DNA from: Weissella cibaria KACC 11862
GTDB taxonomy: Bacteria > Bacillota > Bacilli > Lactobacillales > Lactobacillaceae
Assembly (NCBI RefSeq): GCF_000193635.1
Contig: NZ_AEKT01000033.1
Coordinates: 1 to 64,000, forward strand
Length of the DNA: 64,000 bases
Direction of reading: 5' to 3'
The translations under genes and the position numbers were made by a program. Of the stretch, positions 36,201-39,683 are shown in pieces (positions within the stretch are counted from its first letter, which is position 1; each line of letters begins with the position of its first letter). Under the pieces are notes generated by a model. It was not told the DNA's origin. It was given only the letters and a program-made list of their open reading frames with translations, and ran no database searches.

Positions 36201-36819
36201 GATTAATGGGCAAACGGGTGAGACGGACTTTGGTGATGTGCAGGTTGCCAATATGCCAGGTTACAAGTTAGTTCGGACGAACGAACCAAACGGTGATCAG
36301 GTGGTAACCTTTGTTGCGACGGCCACGGTCCCAGTAATACCACATGAGTCTGTGAAAGCACCAATGACGACTGAACAAACACCAACTGTCGTGACTGTTT
36401 TGCAGCCAACGCCAAGTGTACCGGTGGTAACATCGGCTGCACCGGCGCTGGTTAGTCAGGCACCTGCGAGTCAGGCGGTTATCACGTCGGCGAGCGCGGT
36501 GAATGTGACACCAACAACGTCAGCAGCACCACTAGAACCGATTACAGAACCAGATGTTGCGGTTATTCACGATACGGTTGTTGATGGTGATGAAGGCTTG
36601 TGGATTCACGAAATCCCAGACGATAAGGATGGCGATGTCAGTGATTTGCAAAACCTCCATGATACCAACGTTATGACGAACGACCCATACTTTGTGGCGC
36701 TATTGTTTGCAACATTAGTTGCCGCCGGTATGTTCGGCGTTCTCATGGCCTTCTATCGTCGACGCGAAGTGACTGAGCGTAAGCTAGCTGCACGCCGAGA
36801 TGATGGTGACCAGAATTAA
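12205..36819 (+). CDS. Giant KxYKxGKxW/L-type-lectin/MucBP-repeat adhesin
   Basis: 8204 residues in one uninterrupted frame. Residues 15-47 form a KxYKxGKxW-type signal peptide (YKMYKDGKKW, cleavage near AHA47), typical of substrates of accessory SecA2/Asp export. Residues ~50-230 are Ser/Ala/Thr-rich. Residues ~475-750 resemble a bacterial L-type lectin domain (FLGLFLSPTDPG, LGIGGLPDAIAFGIDFF). From ~755 onward are dozens of beta-rich ~70-100-residue modules of MucBP type, each with a PGY or AGY turn and ending in VxYTA/YTP. Five 211-residue tandem repeats follow (27028-30192), then higher-order repeats (30196-35726). A Pro/Thr/Ser linker leads to one C-terminal membrane helix, AGMFGVLMAFYRRR, and a basic tail; there is no LPxTG. 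Probable role: very long surface adhesin binding mucin or glycans. A segment near 18290-19350 is unlike the rest. Confidence 0.88.
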   Translation: MKMNLQKDMFDRKLRYKMYKDGKKWVFASMATLSLIGAFLGGGSAHADDKDTDQSQTTDSAEQANAPNSDSTVVLSTATEVSTVSDQLSNSAQVDASDVAATVLSASVSAVASSASSASSVSASLQSSTVVKSTSASISSSASSVTTSASVMVSSNASSSASTSVKKNVASSSAKQPAKVTTSSASATSKKSTAAAVSSSASHTTSGVSYSVDSAKSAATAVTSIVAAMHSVAAADSAAIAASKTDKVVRNTAMEALVDHIVEEANGVAQSLTSAQYQATHMQVKNADVLMMTVYNVVNNMTFELQQAIQMAAADKRGVQDDVLARAQSAYVNLDVSRFNATAKLSAYGDLIVSAPTNQFAKVVAALHQTGLYDDFRFVVDPIMTSAVNTVTDAEVDAGKVRDALILAHNDDQIYNAFVTGGTVSKTTTSTIKEGTGLTSWTASADSDPTDTPKNTAAVPSGDASSLTSTTTVDGDTQYYNLTGVTSADGTKQAAVKPVAGNVTYKYQLDLSGNFTITGKFFMSNHSDSRVAKLPTVDGKQNAFQGGSTYPSGDFLGLFLSPTDPGTIGGTNGDLGIGGLPDAIAFGIDFFYNSNKGDQTFGTNTNETYQKNGYPVAGFRTTDADGNLTNGTGGVQYTQNTSKGTSYSSTTQNSVPAGILTTGMPYFLSYDATTHVLTASMPKPGSTNVNDKSQYLTWTYTLLQELLKKGVLSLGLLGVTGGNGAVMEASIDVTQRNPLTGKDMHFSGTLVPNSVTVKYQDASGKTLLPDTSMKANVGDKIGIAYVSPNYQIDDYAYQAPSSSAIDSTKYKLISANDVTVSGSKANVMTLVYATRQTATVHYMVNGVADALPTQKISGWATEAYSTADGYSDLIWAKPGYSINAGYLNGAFDSDDTTDQPIWIYITSNAQTVKTTVTGLPATYATQIASETKTIATATDSTYDLPAAIEVPGYKLVVTDAAGNEVKNYTAIKTPAGNAGDMINYTYAYTALPDSIKVYYTYTDPNTGLVKPIDTKLIGLRQINGHDINYDANGAPYILMTGVTDDKVDLTKLENVTGGFSWDGKAPVVNGKAATSTTAVMNADVDDVVTINFTQQPVIATIYYFALRDGKYTQFAPLGSGTANTFIYKGYANTKMPTDPATSAQLYPEVSGYDFVWVTAGNVTSDNPMNVATDTPLDDAGTDYTLEANTVSTKILSADSRKNNVFVIYVAQAQKAVIKYVDQTGAPVAVPAGTPTSLTGVTGEAYDTTKLTPDVPGYSKPVITDTAQVAGKVDSGKTDEAGQTIWTPQAVTVANSGVFGSNNSTVITVTYQAAPQVANVRYVDQNGNPVVGMSADLPTTLTGTSNSPLANLVTAAMKTAPAGYTYDSTDAATTFDADTTLDQTVTVHFIAANQSATVRYVLATVDADGKVTYTKTAVPGTTPVSLSGTTGADYASNGLYTSAVTNKAIPGYTRLGIDLGTGKFVDGTNTITVGYVADEATLQVIYYLLDTDNKDNSYQMSTRNGALMTPDVPALTADKLANLHTDDVITLTDPMFKGYVLQKADTDLSGLAGGANGQYTVKAGTNSISYYFLATTQKATVNFVDEDGKQIPGQASRQVTGPSNSPIQVENEIPGWTKIDTDANYFDDDDTVDQVINIRYAQDAQEQAILVTYPKAVGKADITKPVVTQTGKTGETFPVFKLTGYEIPGYTMLVDGKAATEIAAETADATNNPVGGTPIAPLSSPDGKTYASDVDGDQQVHIITYKANPATLTTHYYLEGEAGQKTGTAAVPGLKTVVNTNLTTDAAVTITDPTAPAGYTLVTADSDLAGVNKLADGSYTALMGDNTITYWFTADAQSAKVTYKTDNGTTVKAASRADGTAITEVDGVTDESYKTIDDYKTVVSYVPKGYTLQSVVVNGQTYTSSAAALAALDKLSAVSADNAIVMNYKANLQKVVVNFVVNQYDITNPAKLVSQYAMPDSDQMSITLTGTTGQTIDYTQIAKYLKTDTLPAAMSKYAYDAQNGVAPDKQQLTYDDDTETNQTVTLAYTGKSINYSFVLLSTDDTNAFDANGKFVGIQNGYTYNGETFAKGMGYASSTVKTASDFTQGTNNVVFVQTLAGGINPWNTKMMVSGTVATIFTQTTADGRSVKVAQISNPVVTIPLGDGKSVTQNYGTGVIKNADGSIKQILTTPDSSSMTYFYVTLTNDSKDLDTGKTVTKGMTWSLPEPMTGWELYSNGYMSGARDQTDVSYPATGAYASDGSPWVYAYSTMPTMVSATDDNTVAKNTATAKTSTQPVYAVYYYLKDGVQTVNVNFLNQNGEAIRTATAVKGYSNTTIDYQPIASLANIKGYQLISDGRETTTTYDTVGVTAQTDNYNRVKIDATTGKALVNDDTKPQTVNLVYKANMQSASVAFVGPDGKALKNNVNLPDGVTAGAVDFSAITAALKAIPGYHIVTDLPATATFDDSDNVNGADAEPQVFTIVYAKDAQTVHVNYMVQNTDGSLTKMPGKDVIAINGLTGDTVDYKSVDKVVKGYTLVTDETTNTTAFDKTNNGTATVDGTPQEVNLVYTANAAKVKIVYRVQQMTSTDGKTVNSVLDKDGNPIYMTVNPQGDSAVATGVYGNDYVVNVSNKGMLEQGYYFYSADFGEGNTPDTETDELGSVTTYPDGTGPKGKTDDQGVVAKRYTFSDDDDPDNGRTLYVTYRPEMYQFDIVYLVQDPDKPNEPPTGILTHEVGFAGGFYSFKVPTLPIPAYTTAGADQGNLNGPYGPKVNGFGLIENDANNSYDPDPQFNELLGGSNGTQQAPHLVVRYTPNRMTVTANYVLVNDKGQVVQSKTSNGMVDTYLSTNMVTTGDMGAEVVGDWRSVGLDGTISATSQASAVKNFDGYKLVDKEGVWSSTPLTFDFDADGDGKDDPVPQTSDEYIDYVTNVYNKFMTAQNKEAEAYNTEHASEIAAGTLTKQTILNPIELTDIQKTWVNLSVDTNNVDHKYQAANNFVTYQYKVDPTITYTYKDSAGKVINKGEPVVDADGNSYYSDRTPAVIHVTADMPADGGGAYTVTDTAADIAGFSRSDAGALTFNGNAYVASGVLPSTNYDVVFTAVPQKITTSYVSDTKNAAAATDKMPATTTTVRDTNATYTVDTTGGATIPAGYYVSQITYNKAVVATADSATSGLHQGDAAFTSVDEVVKAVSELGTTANQIEYTLTAAPEPLQVTYSYTTAKVANWTTPKTTIAANVNDTVATDDAYNVAVPTVAGYTAQIVAKAADGTVLNTYTATQFKAIAAAGLAMTADGAYYDVIYTPAVQNIKTSYTLPKNAKVQMTQMTADTVQAATDSTYDVTADGPLKALIPRGYQVATITINGQELSVDDADAQNLQVIAGDNTVVYNLKASIQPLTVNYGFANKTPNAKAVALLPGKSTGTNATQDIDKVSYATGDNYTVVVPKIAGYVATVTTGDKDNQSTIDPTAPIQMVAGGATYNVVYTPEAQTQTTLYQGPEVALDRMSKTTFVNQTATDASFTVSANGPATDIPAGYKVEKVTLNDKDVQAGDFVTSVGGDTIVYTLVATDNPLNVNYQYDTIKGWTAPMTGLPTNIADEAVLTDAKYAVAVPDVAGYTASVVDANGNTYTLAQLANLPGMPAGGESYTVTYTPNAQRVNVVFKLNTTDGVEMNGRVAERIDGISNGTVSYDKITDLDVPGYAYQWQNTVATFDSDDNQDQTVYIIYTAKSDQKAKLVFVNDPKQQADIDTTNGTTNTQITFVNPTTKQTLTDQDLVRTGYTYVLAGTSNAYASLVNLPKYTDADDDTQTYDVTYTAKKQQIGIVQSGLPTGLMTANNLAKIAGYTNGHYGQELDGTSNNTLPTAAQLHVPGYAFQAYLVHADGTKTAVDLTALGDQVFNLLPGTIDDNGLAVTQVEVDYTPTLQQAIVQDATHNFETATGQTGAKIVLQMTDAALAKAGYTYTVNGFSSLTDAVAAMATYDNTDNAADATVDGTPQLFNVVYTANNQSIPVRVVGLPAAKVPNLANLTGVTDSTYNNVPTDAQLKVPGYAYVITDSNDKAVTLDQLKTATFQMNGEQLAVTDYTVTYTAEPTSAKVIYQYDSSATLANAPTLPETTVISGVTDGAYPATTIQTLPGYTTVVVAQSAQVTGQYDAATNQINGTFTADDMSGDNSVYVVTYVPTDHDIKVHYEVDEPTDATEPSGTFTLPADTKISIKTDKGYQITSVATPGYAIEKIDGKLIDWDKLAKVTETAEDGTIITYYKLDDHTLISSDKLNVTFTNTAAVDATGELQTSHYDITLLPTKQDFDVTYEWADAATQDAANATAKAKIDAQVAAPVAKTGIYTDHKYGFSYVVVPGYTATVSGVAHVDDKTDSDLAGAFDDDGKGNVTANMHAVNTSYKVVYSANKQHIDVVYHVADTGMTDVLAVTGLPTDDSGIVTGSLEGQTDMAYTDETSGDFNYKLVKAVPGYTYTITDAAGHVVKDATGKLLFMREADFDLSTLPGTFAVDATTGALIQNQYTITYQADKQQQITFENPTDPATGKAPVTDPITQTADSNQTFAEVDLGKDYNIPGYTMHIDGEAGTVLASQKADNTDVAYTFDNDATDEALAQSVAATDGTVQKHVVTYVANTDQKASLTIVNKPVSAGDLPIVAPITDGTTDAKVDFGITQSQLYVPGYTFVVTLVGDATKTPINIDDLRFTRDETDDQAYEVTYTPISQTVNVNYKTDGLTTDQQANVPGSAADFTLTGNTDTNYASATMSGASNAVISGRPGYTFTVSEVHGQGSDATSSAISAATNLGSQATFDLADVANGYTFAVSGTGNESGLAVAGSEQLKTPEIDVAYTALPQHMQVTYAVTGTPTTAQQARVDAGAKDNPTTVTATTDALLSVATAATTMIIHSVDGYTFMIYKKKADGSRGDLVTTDPQTTDFDLTKNALTKDQLFAVDADGNLVMPGYDVVYTADKQTVHVNFEDATTKMAVADQDTVTISGLSDGTIDFTSAQTVVDALIAKGYQVVTGLPTDATLYDNDDANDQTFTVTVRHGVSDEHETLAATSTVAYEGANPAPEANVVSVTVTHTYQTDDVTGNRIQAGDKANYGTYYKADTYVIAEADASKATVDGTTGDITFKTVDTPAVAGYTPDAETKQNVSAAIVDAETGAVSYAPVASTVTYTADVQKVVVTFKDLTTGKAVSGQEPVMITGVTDGTIDFTTAQDVVKALEEAGYYVVTGLPKTDVPYDNDDAKNQTYEVTLRHSVTPQSEDLTATSTVTYEGANPEPKSNKATVTITHTYQTDNVTKQRIQAIAKDSYGADYVADTYTVADVDKATVTVDKTTGALTYTAVETPAVAGYTPDKTSVSNTAEAVLNTETGEYSYGPAKSTVTYTADAQKVVVKFSDLTTGQPVAKQTDVTIEGVTDGKVDFTTAQATVDALVKAGYYVVAGLPTDPVLFDNKDKEDQSFTVTLRHQVTNETEPLTATSTVTYEGANPAPATNVVTVTVNHTYQMDKVTGARIQATAKDAYVTDYQPDTYTVAVADAAKVTVDETTGALTYTTIETPVVAGYTPDKTSVSNTANAVLNAETGEYSYEPAETTVTYTADAQKVVVKFNDLTTGQPVAKQTDVTIEGVTDGTIDFKTAQDVVDKLVKAGYYVVAGLPTDPVLFDNKDKEDQSFTVTLRHQVTNETEPLTATSTVTYEGANPAPATNVVTVTVNHTYQMDKVTNTRIQATAKDAYVTDYQPDTYTVAAADAAKATVDETTGALTYTTIKTPAVAGYTPDKTTVSNTAEAVLNTETGEYSYAPAKSTVTYTADAQKVVVKFSDLTTGQPVAKQTDVTIDGVTDGTIDFKTAQDVVDKLVKAGYYVVAGLPTDPVLFDNKDKEDQSFTVTLRHQVTNETEPLTSTSTVTYEGANPAPATNVVTVTVNHTYQMDKVTNTRIQATAKDAYVTDYQPDTYTVATSDAAKVTVNETTGALTYTTVKTPTVAGYTPDKTSVSNEAEAVLNTETGEYSYGPVSTKVVYTIDAVQKASLHFVNDPSNRADKVISDGKAYETIDFGTTTADLHVPGYSYVITDADGKTYESIDDFVYTATETDSQDYTVTYTALPVEVAVHYDTTELTAEQKTTVNVKDGKITGVTDAKYATANGATTVPAVPGYTFTVTDATGNKVVSDSKDAYDLTNATGTFAVDGDGQPINNEFTVVYTPVDQTVTVNYNTTELNDTQKSQVKAPATATITGKTDALNETAEGDTTVKAVPGYTFTVTNKAGDVLVKDAEKDFDLKKVPGQFAVDESGELKNPSYTVVYTPELQQQTVNVTFPVSAGKPNVTGDVVKESVTGVDFTDTDLAAKYSVDGYTMYVDGVKTTTIASEPTDTTANGLSETDGTPQNHKVTYVANTDQKATLTFKNDPKHRTTIVESEGTSDETINFGTTTADLTVPGYDYVIEDAAGNKYTSIDDFVYTAKEADSQDYTVTYTAKPVEVAVHYDTENLTAGQKTTVNATDGVITGKTDAGYATADGATTVKAVPGYTFTVTDVAKNTVVANSTSDYDLKEATGTFAVNAAGKPINSEFTVVYTPVAQSVAVDYDTANLTPEQQKTVAATDGKLDGVTDAKYSTATGDKIVKAVPGYTFTITDASDKPVVSDATKPFDLTTVAGAFALNTDGKLVNDQFKVVYTPVGQTVAVNYNTTDLNDTQKSQVKAPTTAAITGKTDALNGTADGATTVKSVPGYTFTVTNNAGDLVKDSEKDFDLKKVPGQFAVNSDGTLKNPSYTVVYTPELQQQTVNVTFPASAGKPNVTGEVVNKSVTGDNFTVTDLSSYNVDGYTMLVDGKPATSIAAEATDTTANGLNKTDSEPQLHEVTFEAKADQKATLTFKNDPKHRDMISKDNGVSDTTIDFGTTTAKLHVPGYSYVITDVDGKTYESIDDFVYTAKEADSQDYTVTYTALPVEVAVHYDTNNLTDGQKATVKTTDGKITGVTDAKYATANGATTVPAVSGYTFTVTNASGKSVVSDATKPFDLTTVTGTFAVNEAGQPINDHFTVVYTPVAQKVAVDYDTANLTPAQQATVDVQDGQLDGVTDATYDTATGDKIVKAVPGYTFTIKDASGKSVVSDATKSFDLTTVDGAFALNPTGKLVNDRFTVVYTPVKQTVAVDYNTSNLNETQTSQVKAPTTATITGKTDALNATAAGDTTVKAVPGYTFTVTDALGKPVVENSEKNFDLTKVPGQFAVNANGSLKNPGYNVVYTPELQQQTVNVTFPASANRDNETGTVVNKSVTGQDFTVTDLSSYNVDGYTMLVDGTPATSIAVEATDTTANGLNKTDSKPQLHTVTFVANTDQKARLTFVNDPKQRDQITKNDGESDTTINFGTTTADLAVPGYSYVITDAAGNTYKSIDDFVYTAKEADLQDYTVTYTAEPVTVAVHFDTTMLTKEQQATVNATDGEISGKTDADYTTAQGQTTVPAVPGYTFTVTNAAGKVVAQDATSDFDLTTVSGAFTVNPDGTPKNDHFTVVYTPVEQVVTVNTDTTGLNATQKAQVNVPATATITGKTDALNTTATGATTVKAVPGYTFTVTDAAGHKMVEHSEANFDLTTVPGQFAVNPDGTLQNPSYTVVYTPEVQQQTVNVTFPTSANRANKTGTVVNTTVTGQDFTATDLSNYNVDGYTMLVDGVKTTMINPEATDTTANGTSATDDVPQVHNVTFVANTDQKATLTFVNDPKHRQPVVETTGTSDTTISFGMKTADLAVPGYSHVITDAAGKTYTSIDEFVYTAKEADSQDYTVTYTPAVQQQTVTVTFPKAAGRPNIVGQVTQTSTTSVDFATVDLTKYAVPGYTMLVDGRPATSIAPEATDTTPNGLATVDNAPQGHQVTFVANAAKAQIVVIDDTTGATLRVDDVQGVTDGEVVYNSPATIKRYEAMGYVLVSDGFIAGTHYDAIADATRDSQIFEIHLQHDTVDSTGKTRTIVRHTTIKTPDGKVVTVEQVVTVTPHFSVDRVTGERVPDAAVTDKTKYAHAEMPWLETHDRTARTVVSEIKINGQTGETDFGDVQVANMPGYKLVRTNEPNGDQVVTFVATATVPVIPHESVKAPMTTEQTPTVVTVLQPTPSVPVVTSAAPALVSQAPASQAVITSASAVNVTPTTSAAPLEPITEPDVAVIHDTVVDGDEGLWIHEIPDDKDGDVSDLQNLHDTNVMTNDPYFVALLFATLVAAGMFGVLMAFYRRREVTERKLAARRDDGDQN
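27028..30192 (+). repeat. Five tandem 633-bp (211-residue) repeats
   Basis: Units begin at 27028, 27661, 28294, 28927 and 29560, exactly 633 bp apart, each opening with Q[KT]V.V.F.D and containing GLPTD, RH.V, NHTYQ or THTYQ and GYTPD landmarks. Units 3 to 5 are almost identical at the DNA level, with long shared stretches, while units 1 and 2 are diverged. That gradient fits recent local duplication or gene conversion. Repeat number may vary between strains. Confidence 0.93.
30196..35726 (+). repeat. Higher-order repeat of ~98-residue modules
   Basis: Super-units start at 30196, 31306, 32710, 34117 and 35224 (each at QKA.L.F.NDP). The steps are 1110, 1404, 1407 and 1107 bp. Module A is F.NDP..R..., B is VAVHYDT, B' is VAVDYDTANLTP, C is N[YT]NTT.LN..Q, and D is LQQQTVNVTFP. 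The order is ABCD, ABB'CD, ABB'CD, ABCD, then a shortened AD. The ~297-bp difference is the extra B' module. Confidence 0.85.
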
Positions 36820-36827
36820 AAAATAAC

Positions 36828-36901
36828 GAAGAAACCTCTTCGCTCCCAAGAGCCACTGACGCATTGCGTTAGTGGCTTAAGGGGGTGAAGGGGTTTTTCG
36901 T
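36828..36901 (+). terminator. Large compound terminator after the adhesin
   Basis: An inner hairpin GCCACTGACGC-ATT-GCGTTAGTGGC sits inside a longer outer stem in which AAACCTCTTCGCTCCC pairs (with G-U) with GGGGGTGAAGGGGTTT, followed by TTTTCG. It overlaps the leader of the next gene. Confidence 0.75.
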
Positions 36902-36920
36902 TTTAAGAAGAGGAATGGTT

Positions 36921-37961
36921 ATGAAAAAAATTGGGTTAGCATTAGCATTCGTTGTGGCGCTGCTTGGCGTACAAAGTCAGGTGCACGCGGATGTCGCGGA
37001 CTATGAAGTCCATGCATTAATTCCGGCAACGCAGATTAAAGGAAATCATACGGAAGCGTTTGATATGGTGCTGGCGCCAAATCAAACCCAGAACATGTCA
37101 TTTGTGATTACAAATCACACGGACAAAGATATCGTGTTTGATATTGCCAAAGGAACAGCTAAAACAACCGTTAATGGAAACGTCAACTATACAGCCGACG
37201 ACACGACGTTTGATACGTCGATGCCCGAACCAATCGGGGAAGATATGCAGATTCCGGCAACTGTGACTGCTAAGGCAGCTACGAATACAGGGTTTAATGT
37301 CACACTCAAAACACCTAAAACCGCTTGGCGAGGGTTGCTAGCTGGCGGTATTAAAATTACCCCGCGCGGTGAGGTGGCCAATAAAAAAACGGAGAGTAGT
37401 GACGATCAAGGCATCACGACGATTCCAAAAACGATTGGCGTCTTTGTCCGTAACAAAGACGGCCTGCCCGTGGCGAAACCGGCATTTGATTCGGCAGCGA
37501 TTAAGCGCATTAAAGGGAAACCAGCACTGGGCATTTTAGTCCGCAACCCGCACGGTAATTTCGTAAATAAATTCCGGGTTACCGCGCAGGTGGTGGATAA
37601 GCATGGCAAGATTGTCTTGCAACGAGAACAGGCAGGCATGACAATGGCGCCCTATTCAAAAATGACCTGGCCGATTAATTTAAAAAAGACAGGCTTATCA
37701 TCGGGTGACTATACCGTTCGTTTAGCGGCTCGTTGGGTGCGCGATAGTGTGACCGGCGATTACGTGGACAATATTAGTGATAAAAAAGAATTCGTGAAGC
37801 ATTGGGAAACCACGGTCAACGTCACGGCTGATGAATTCACAACGCGCCACGTTAATACTTGGTCGTGGTTAGATACTGTGATGGTGCTGATATTGTTCGT
37901 GTTGGTTGTGGCCATCGTCACTGTGATTATTAAAATTCGGGGACTCCACAAGCGTTATTAA
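36921..37961 (+). CDS. Solitary DUF916/DUF3324 WxL-interacting membrane protein
   Basis: 346 residues from the ATG at 36921. The frame is open upstream to 36885, but AAGAAGAGG fits the later start; ATG 36915 is also possible. Signal peptide to about residue 23 (VHA). Then comes the DUF916 (WxL-interacting, peptidoglycan-binding) region with DYEVHALIPATQI and GGIKITP, then the DUF3324 host/partner-binding region with MAPYSKMTWP, one membrane helix at about 312-338 and a very short basic tail. Family members partner WxL proteins on the wall. Here no WxL gene is adjacent; the neighbour is the giant adhesin. It lacks the cytoplasmic domain of the paralogues at 47920, 49748 and 51797. AAA lysine codons are common, unlike the adhesin. 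Confidence 0.85.
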   Translation: MKKIGLALAFVVALLGVQSQVHADVADYEVHALIPATQIKGNHTEAFDMVLAPNQTQNMSFVITNHTDKDIVFDIAKGTAKTTVNGNVNYTADDTTFDTSMPEPIGEDMQIPATVTAKAATNTGFNVTLKTPKTAWRGLLAGGIKITPRGEVANKKTESSDDQGITTIPKTIGVFVRNKDGLPVAKPAFDSAAIKRIKGKPALGILVRNPHGNFVNKFRVTAQVVDKHGKIVLQREQAGMTMAPYSKMTWPINLKKTGLSSGDYTVRLAARWVRDSVTGDYVDNISDKKEFVKHWETTVNVTADEFTTRHVNTWSWLDTVMVLILFVLVVAIVTVIIKIRGLHKRY

Positions 37962-38054
37962 GAGATGAATCCCAAGACAACAGTGCGTCGGGGCGTGTCA
38001 CGTGATACAATAAAAAAGAATAAATTTGGTGAAAGGCCGTAAAAGGGCTCAGAG

Positions 38055-38606
38055 ATGAAAGATAGTCGACTACCTCGGGAAGGCGACTTTATTACGATTA
38101 AGAGCTACAAGCACGACGGCAGTTTACACCGAACTTGGCGTGATACGATGGTCCTTAAAACCAGTGAAAATGCAATTATTGGGTTGAATGATCACACATT
38201 GGTGACCGAAGATGACGGTCGTCGATGGGTGACACGTGAGCCTGCTATTGTGTATTTTCACCGTAAGTATTGGTTTAACATCGTCGCGATGATACGAGAT
38301 AATGGGGTGTCATATTACTGCAACCTCGCTTCACCATTTGTTTTGGATAAAGAAGCCCTAAAATACGTAGACTACGACTTAGACGTAAAGGTTTTCCCAG
38401 ACGGCGAGAAGCGTTTGTTGGATACGGATGAGTACGAGCTACACAAAGCGCAGTGGCAATACCCGGCGGATATTGATTTTATCGTAAAGGAGCACGTGAA
38501 AATTCTCGTGGATTGGATCAATAAGCACCAGGGCCCATTCTCTGATGAGTACATCGACTTGTGGTACCGACGCTACTTGGAAATCAAGCGTCGTAATAAT
38601 CGTTAG
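38055..38606 (+). CDS. ntdP: DUF402 nucleoside tri-/diphosphate phosphatase (NtdP-like)
   Basis: 183 residues, cytoplasmic. Matches the DUF402/YgaC family in length and pattern: [14 protein letters not shown] near the start, [24 protein letters not shown] and the acidic [15 protein letters not shown] motif that coordinates metal. Characterised members hydrolyse nucleoside tri- and diphosphates. The ribosome site is weak (GGGCTCAGAG). A TACAAT about 45 bp upstream could be its -10. Single-gene unit ended by a terminator. Confidence 0.82.
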   Translation: MKDSRLPREGDFITIKSYKHDGSLHRTWRDTMVLKTSENAIIGLNDHTLVTEDDGRRWVTREPAIVYFHRKYWFNIVAMIRDNGVSYYCNLASPFVLDKEALKYVDYDLDVKVFPDGEKRLLDTDEYELHKAQWQYPADIDFIVKEHVKILVDWINKHQGPFSDEYIDLWYRRYLEIKRRNNR

Positions 38607-38621
38607 TCGCAATATGATTTT

Positions 38622-38663
38622 GTAAAGGCAACCAGAATGTTAGCGCATTTTGGCTGCTTTTAC
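38622..38663 (+). terminator. Terminator after the DUF402 gene
   Basis: AAAGGCAACCAGAATG pairs imperfectly with CATTTTGGCTGCTTT, followed by a short T-rich stretch. The next promoter (-10 TATAAT, 38666-38671) abuts it. Confidence 0.7.
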
Positions 38664-38704
38664 TTTATAATCAAAAACGGAAATGTTTTAAGGGGATAAA
38701 CAAT

Positions 38705-39547
38705 ATGAAAAAGTTTGGGTTAGTCTTATTGCTGATTATCGCGTTTGTTGGTGGGATTATCGGTTACCGTCATGTCACCAGCAATCAAGGGTATGAGGCG
38801 ACGATGACAAATGCGCACAATGCATTAAACAAGCAGAATTGGTCAGATGCCAAGTTCTACTACCAAGAAGCACAAAAGGAAAAGAAGTCAGTTGAAGCGC
38901 GAACGGCGTTGGATCAGCTGGTGTATGCCATTCGAGCTGATAAAAGTGCCAATAAGGGCGATTGGCAAGACGCTTTGGATTGGTACCACACAGCGAAAGT
39001 CGTTGACGGTGCGGTGGACCTAGTGAACGAGAACATTGATGTGGCCGTTCGCAAGGTCAAGACGAGCCGGGCGTCTTCTGAAGCCAAGGTGTCATCAAGC
39101 AAGGCGGCATCAGTTGCGTCTTCTAAGGCGGCTTCTGCAAGTATTGCTGCCTCACAGAGCAAGGCAGCGAGTGAAGCAGCAGCCTCATCACGAAAGGCAG
39201 CGGAATTATCATCATCCGTTGCAGCATCTGTTAGTCGTTCATCGGCTGCACAATCAATTAGTGAGGCATTCAAGTCAAGTAAGTCTGCTAGCGATAGTAC
39301 AACTGACAGCTCCGTTAGTGATTCGTCAGACACGTCGTCTTCAGATGCTAGTTCAATTCCGACCAGCTCATCATCAGAACGTCAAATGGATTCAGCTGAT
39401 GTTGCAGCGGCGCGGGCAGAGTTAATTGCTAAGGGATACAATGTGCAGGACTTGCCAGCCTCAGAATTGCAAGCGGCGATGAACCAAGTGATTGATTCGC
39501 ATGGTGGTATGACGCTTGAAGATATTGCCAAGCAACACAAGTGGTAA
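38705..39547 (+). CDS. Membrane-anchored Ser/Ala-rich protein with TPR-like repeats
   Basis: 280 residues. An N-terminal helix (about 4-22) without lipobox anchors it, with the rest presumably outside. Residues ~30-115 hold two helical repeats, each with a W.DA...Y motif (NWSDAKFYYQEA and DWQDALDWYHTA), resembling TPRs. Residues ~120-230 are a low-complexity Ser/Ala/Lys stalk. The last ~50 residues (AELIAKGYNVQDLPASEL...IAKQHKW) form a compact helical ending. Function not recognised. RBS AAGGGGAT; own promoter TATAAT at 38666. Single-gene unit. Confidence 0.75.
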   Translation: MKKFGLVLLLIIAFVGGIIGYRHVTSNQGYEATMTNAHNALNKQNWSDAKFYYQEAQKEKKSVEARTALDQLVYAIRADKSANKGDWQDALDWYHTAKVVDGAVDLVNENIDVAVRKVKTSRASSEAKVSSSKAASVASSKAASASIAASQSKAASEAAASSRKAAELSSSVAASVSRSSAAQSISEAFKSSKSASDSTTDSSVSDSSDTSSSDASSIPTSSSSERQMDSADVAAARAELIAKGYNVQDLPASELQAAMNQVIDSHGGMTLEDIAKQHKW

Positions 39548-39580
39548 GCGCTTTTCGGACAACTAAATACGTCAAAAACG

Positions 39581-39615
39581 AAACGGTCGTGGTGTTGAAT
39601 CACGGCCGTTTTTTC
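39581..39615 (+). terminator. Rho-independent terminator
   Basis: AAACGGTCGTG / CACGGCCGTTT stem plus T-run. The prfC -10 TATACT (39618-39623) follows immediately. Confidence 0.85.
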
Positions 39616-39617
39616 GG

Positions 39618-39623
39618 TATACT
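39618..39623 (+). promoter_or_regulatory. Candidate -10 of prfC
   Basis: TATACT sits 60 bp before the chosen prfC start, directly after the preceding terminator. No convincing -35. Confidence 0.4.
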
Positions 39624-39683
39624 GAATTGTTAAGATTTTTCAAAAAATCGGTAAATAAAGTAAAGAAATTAAGGGCGATAAAA

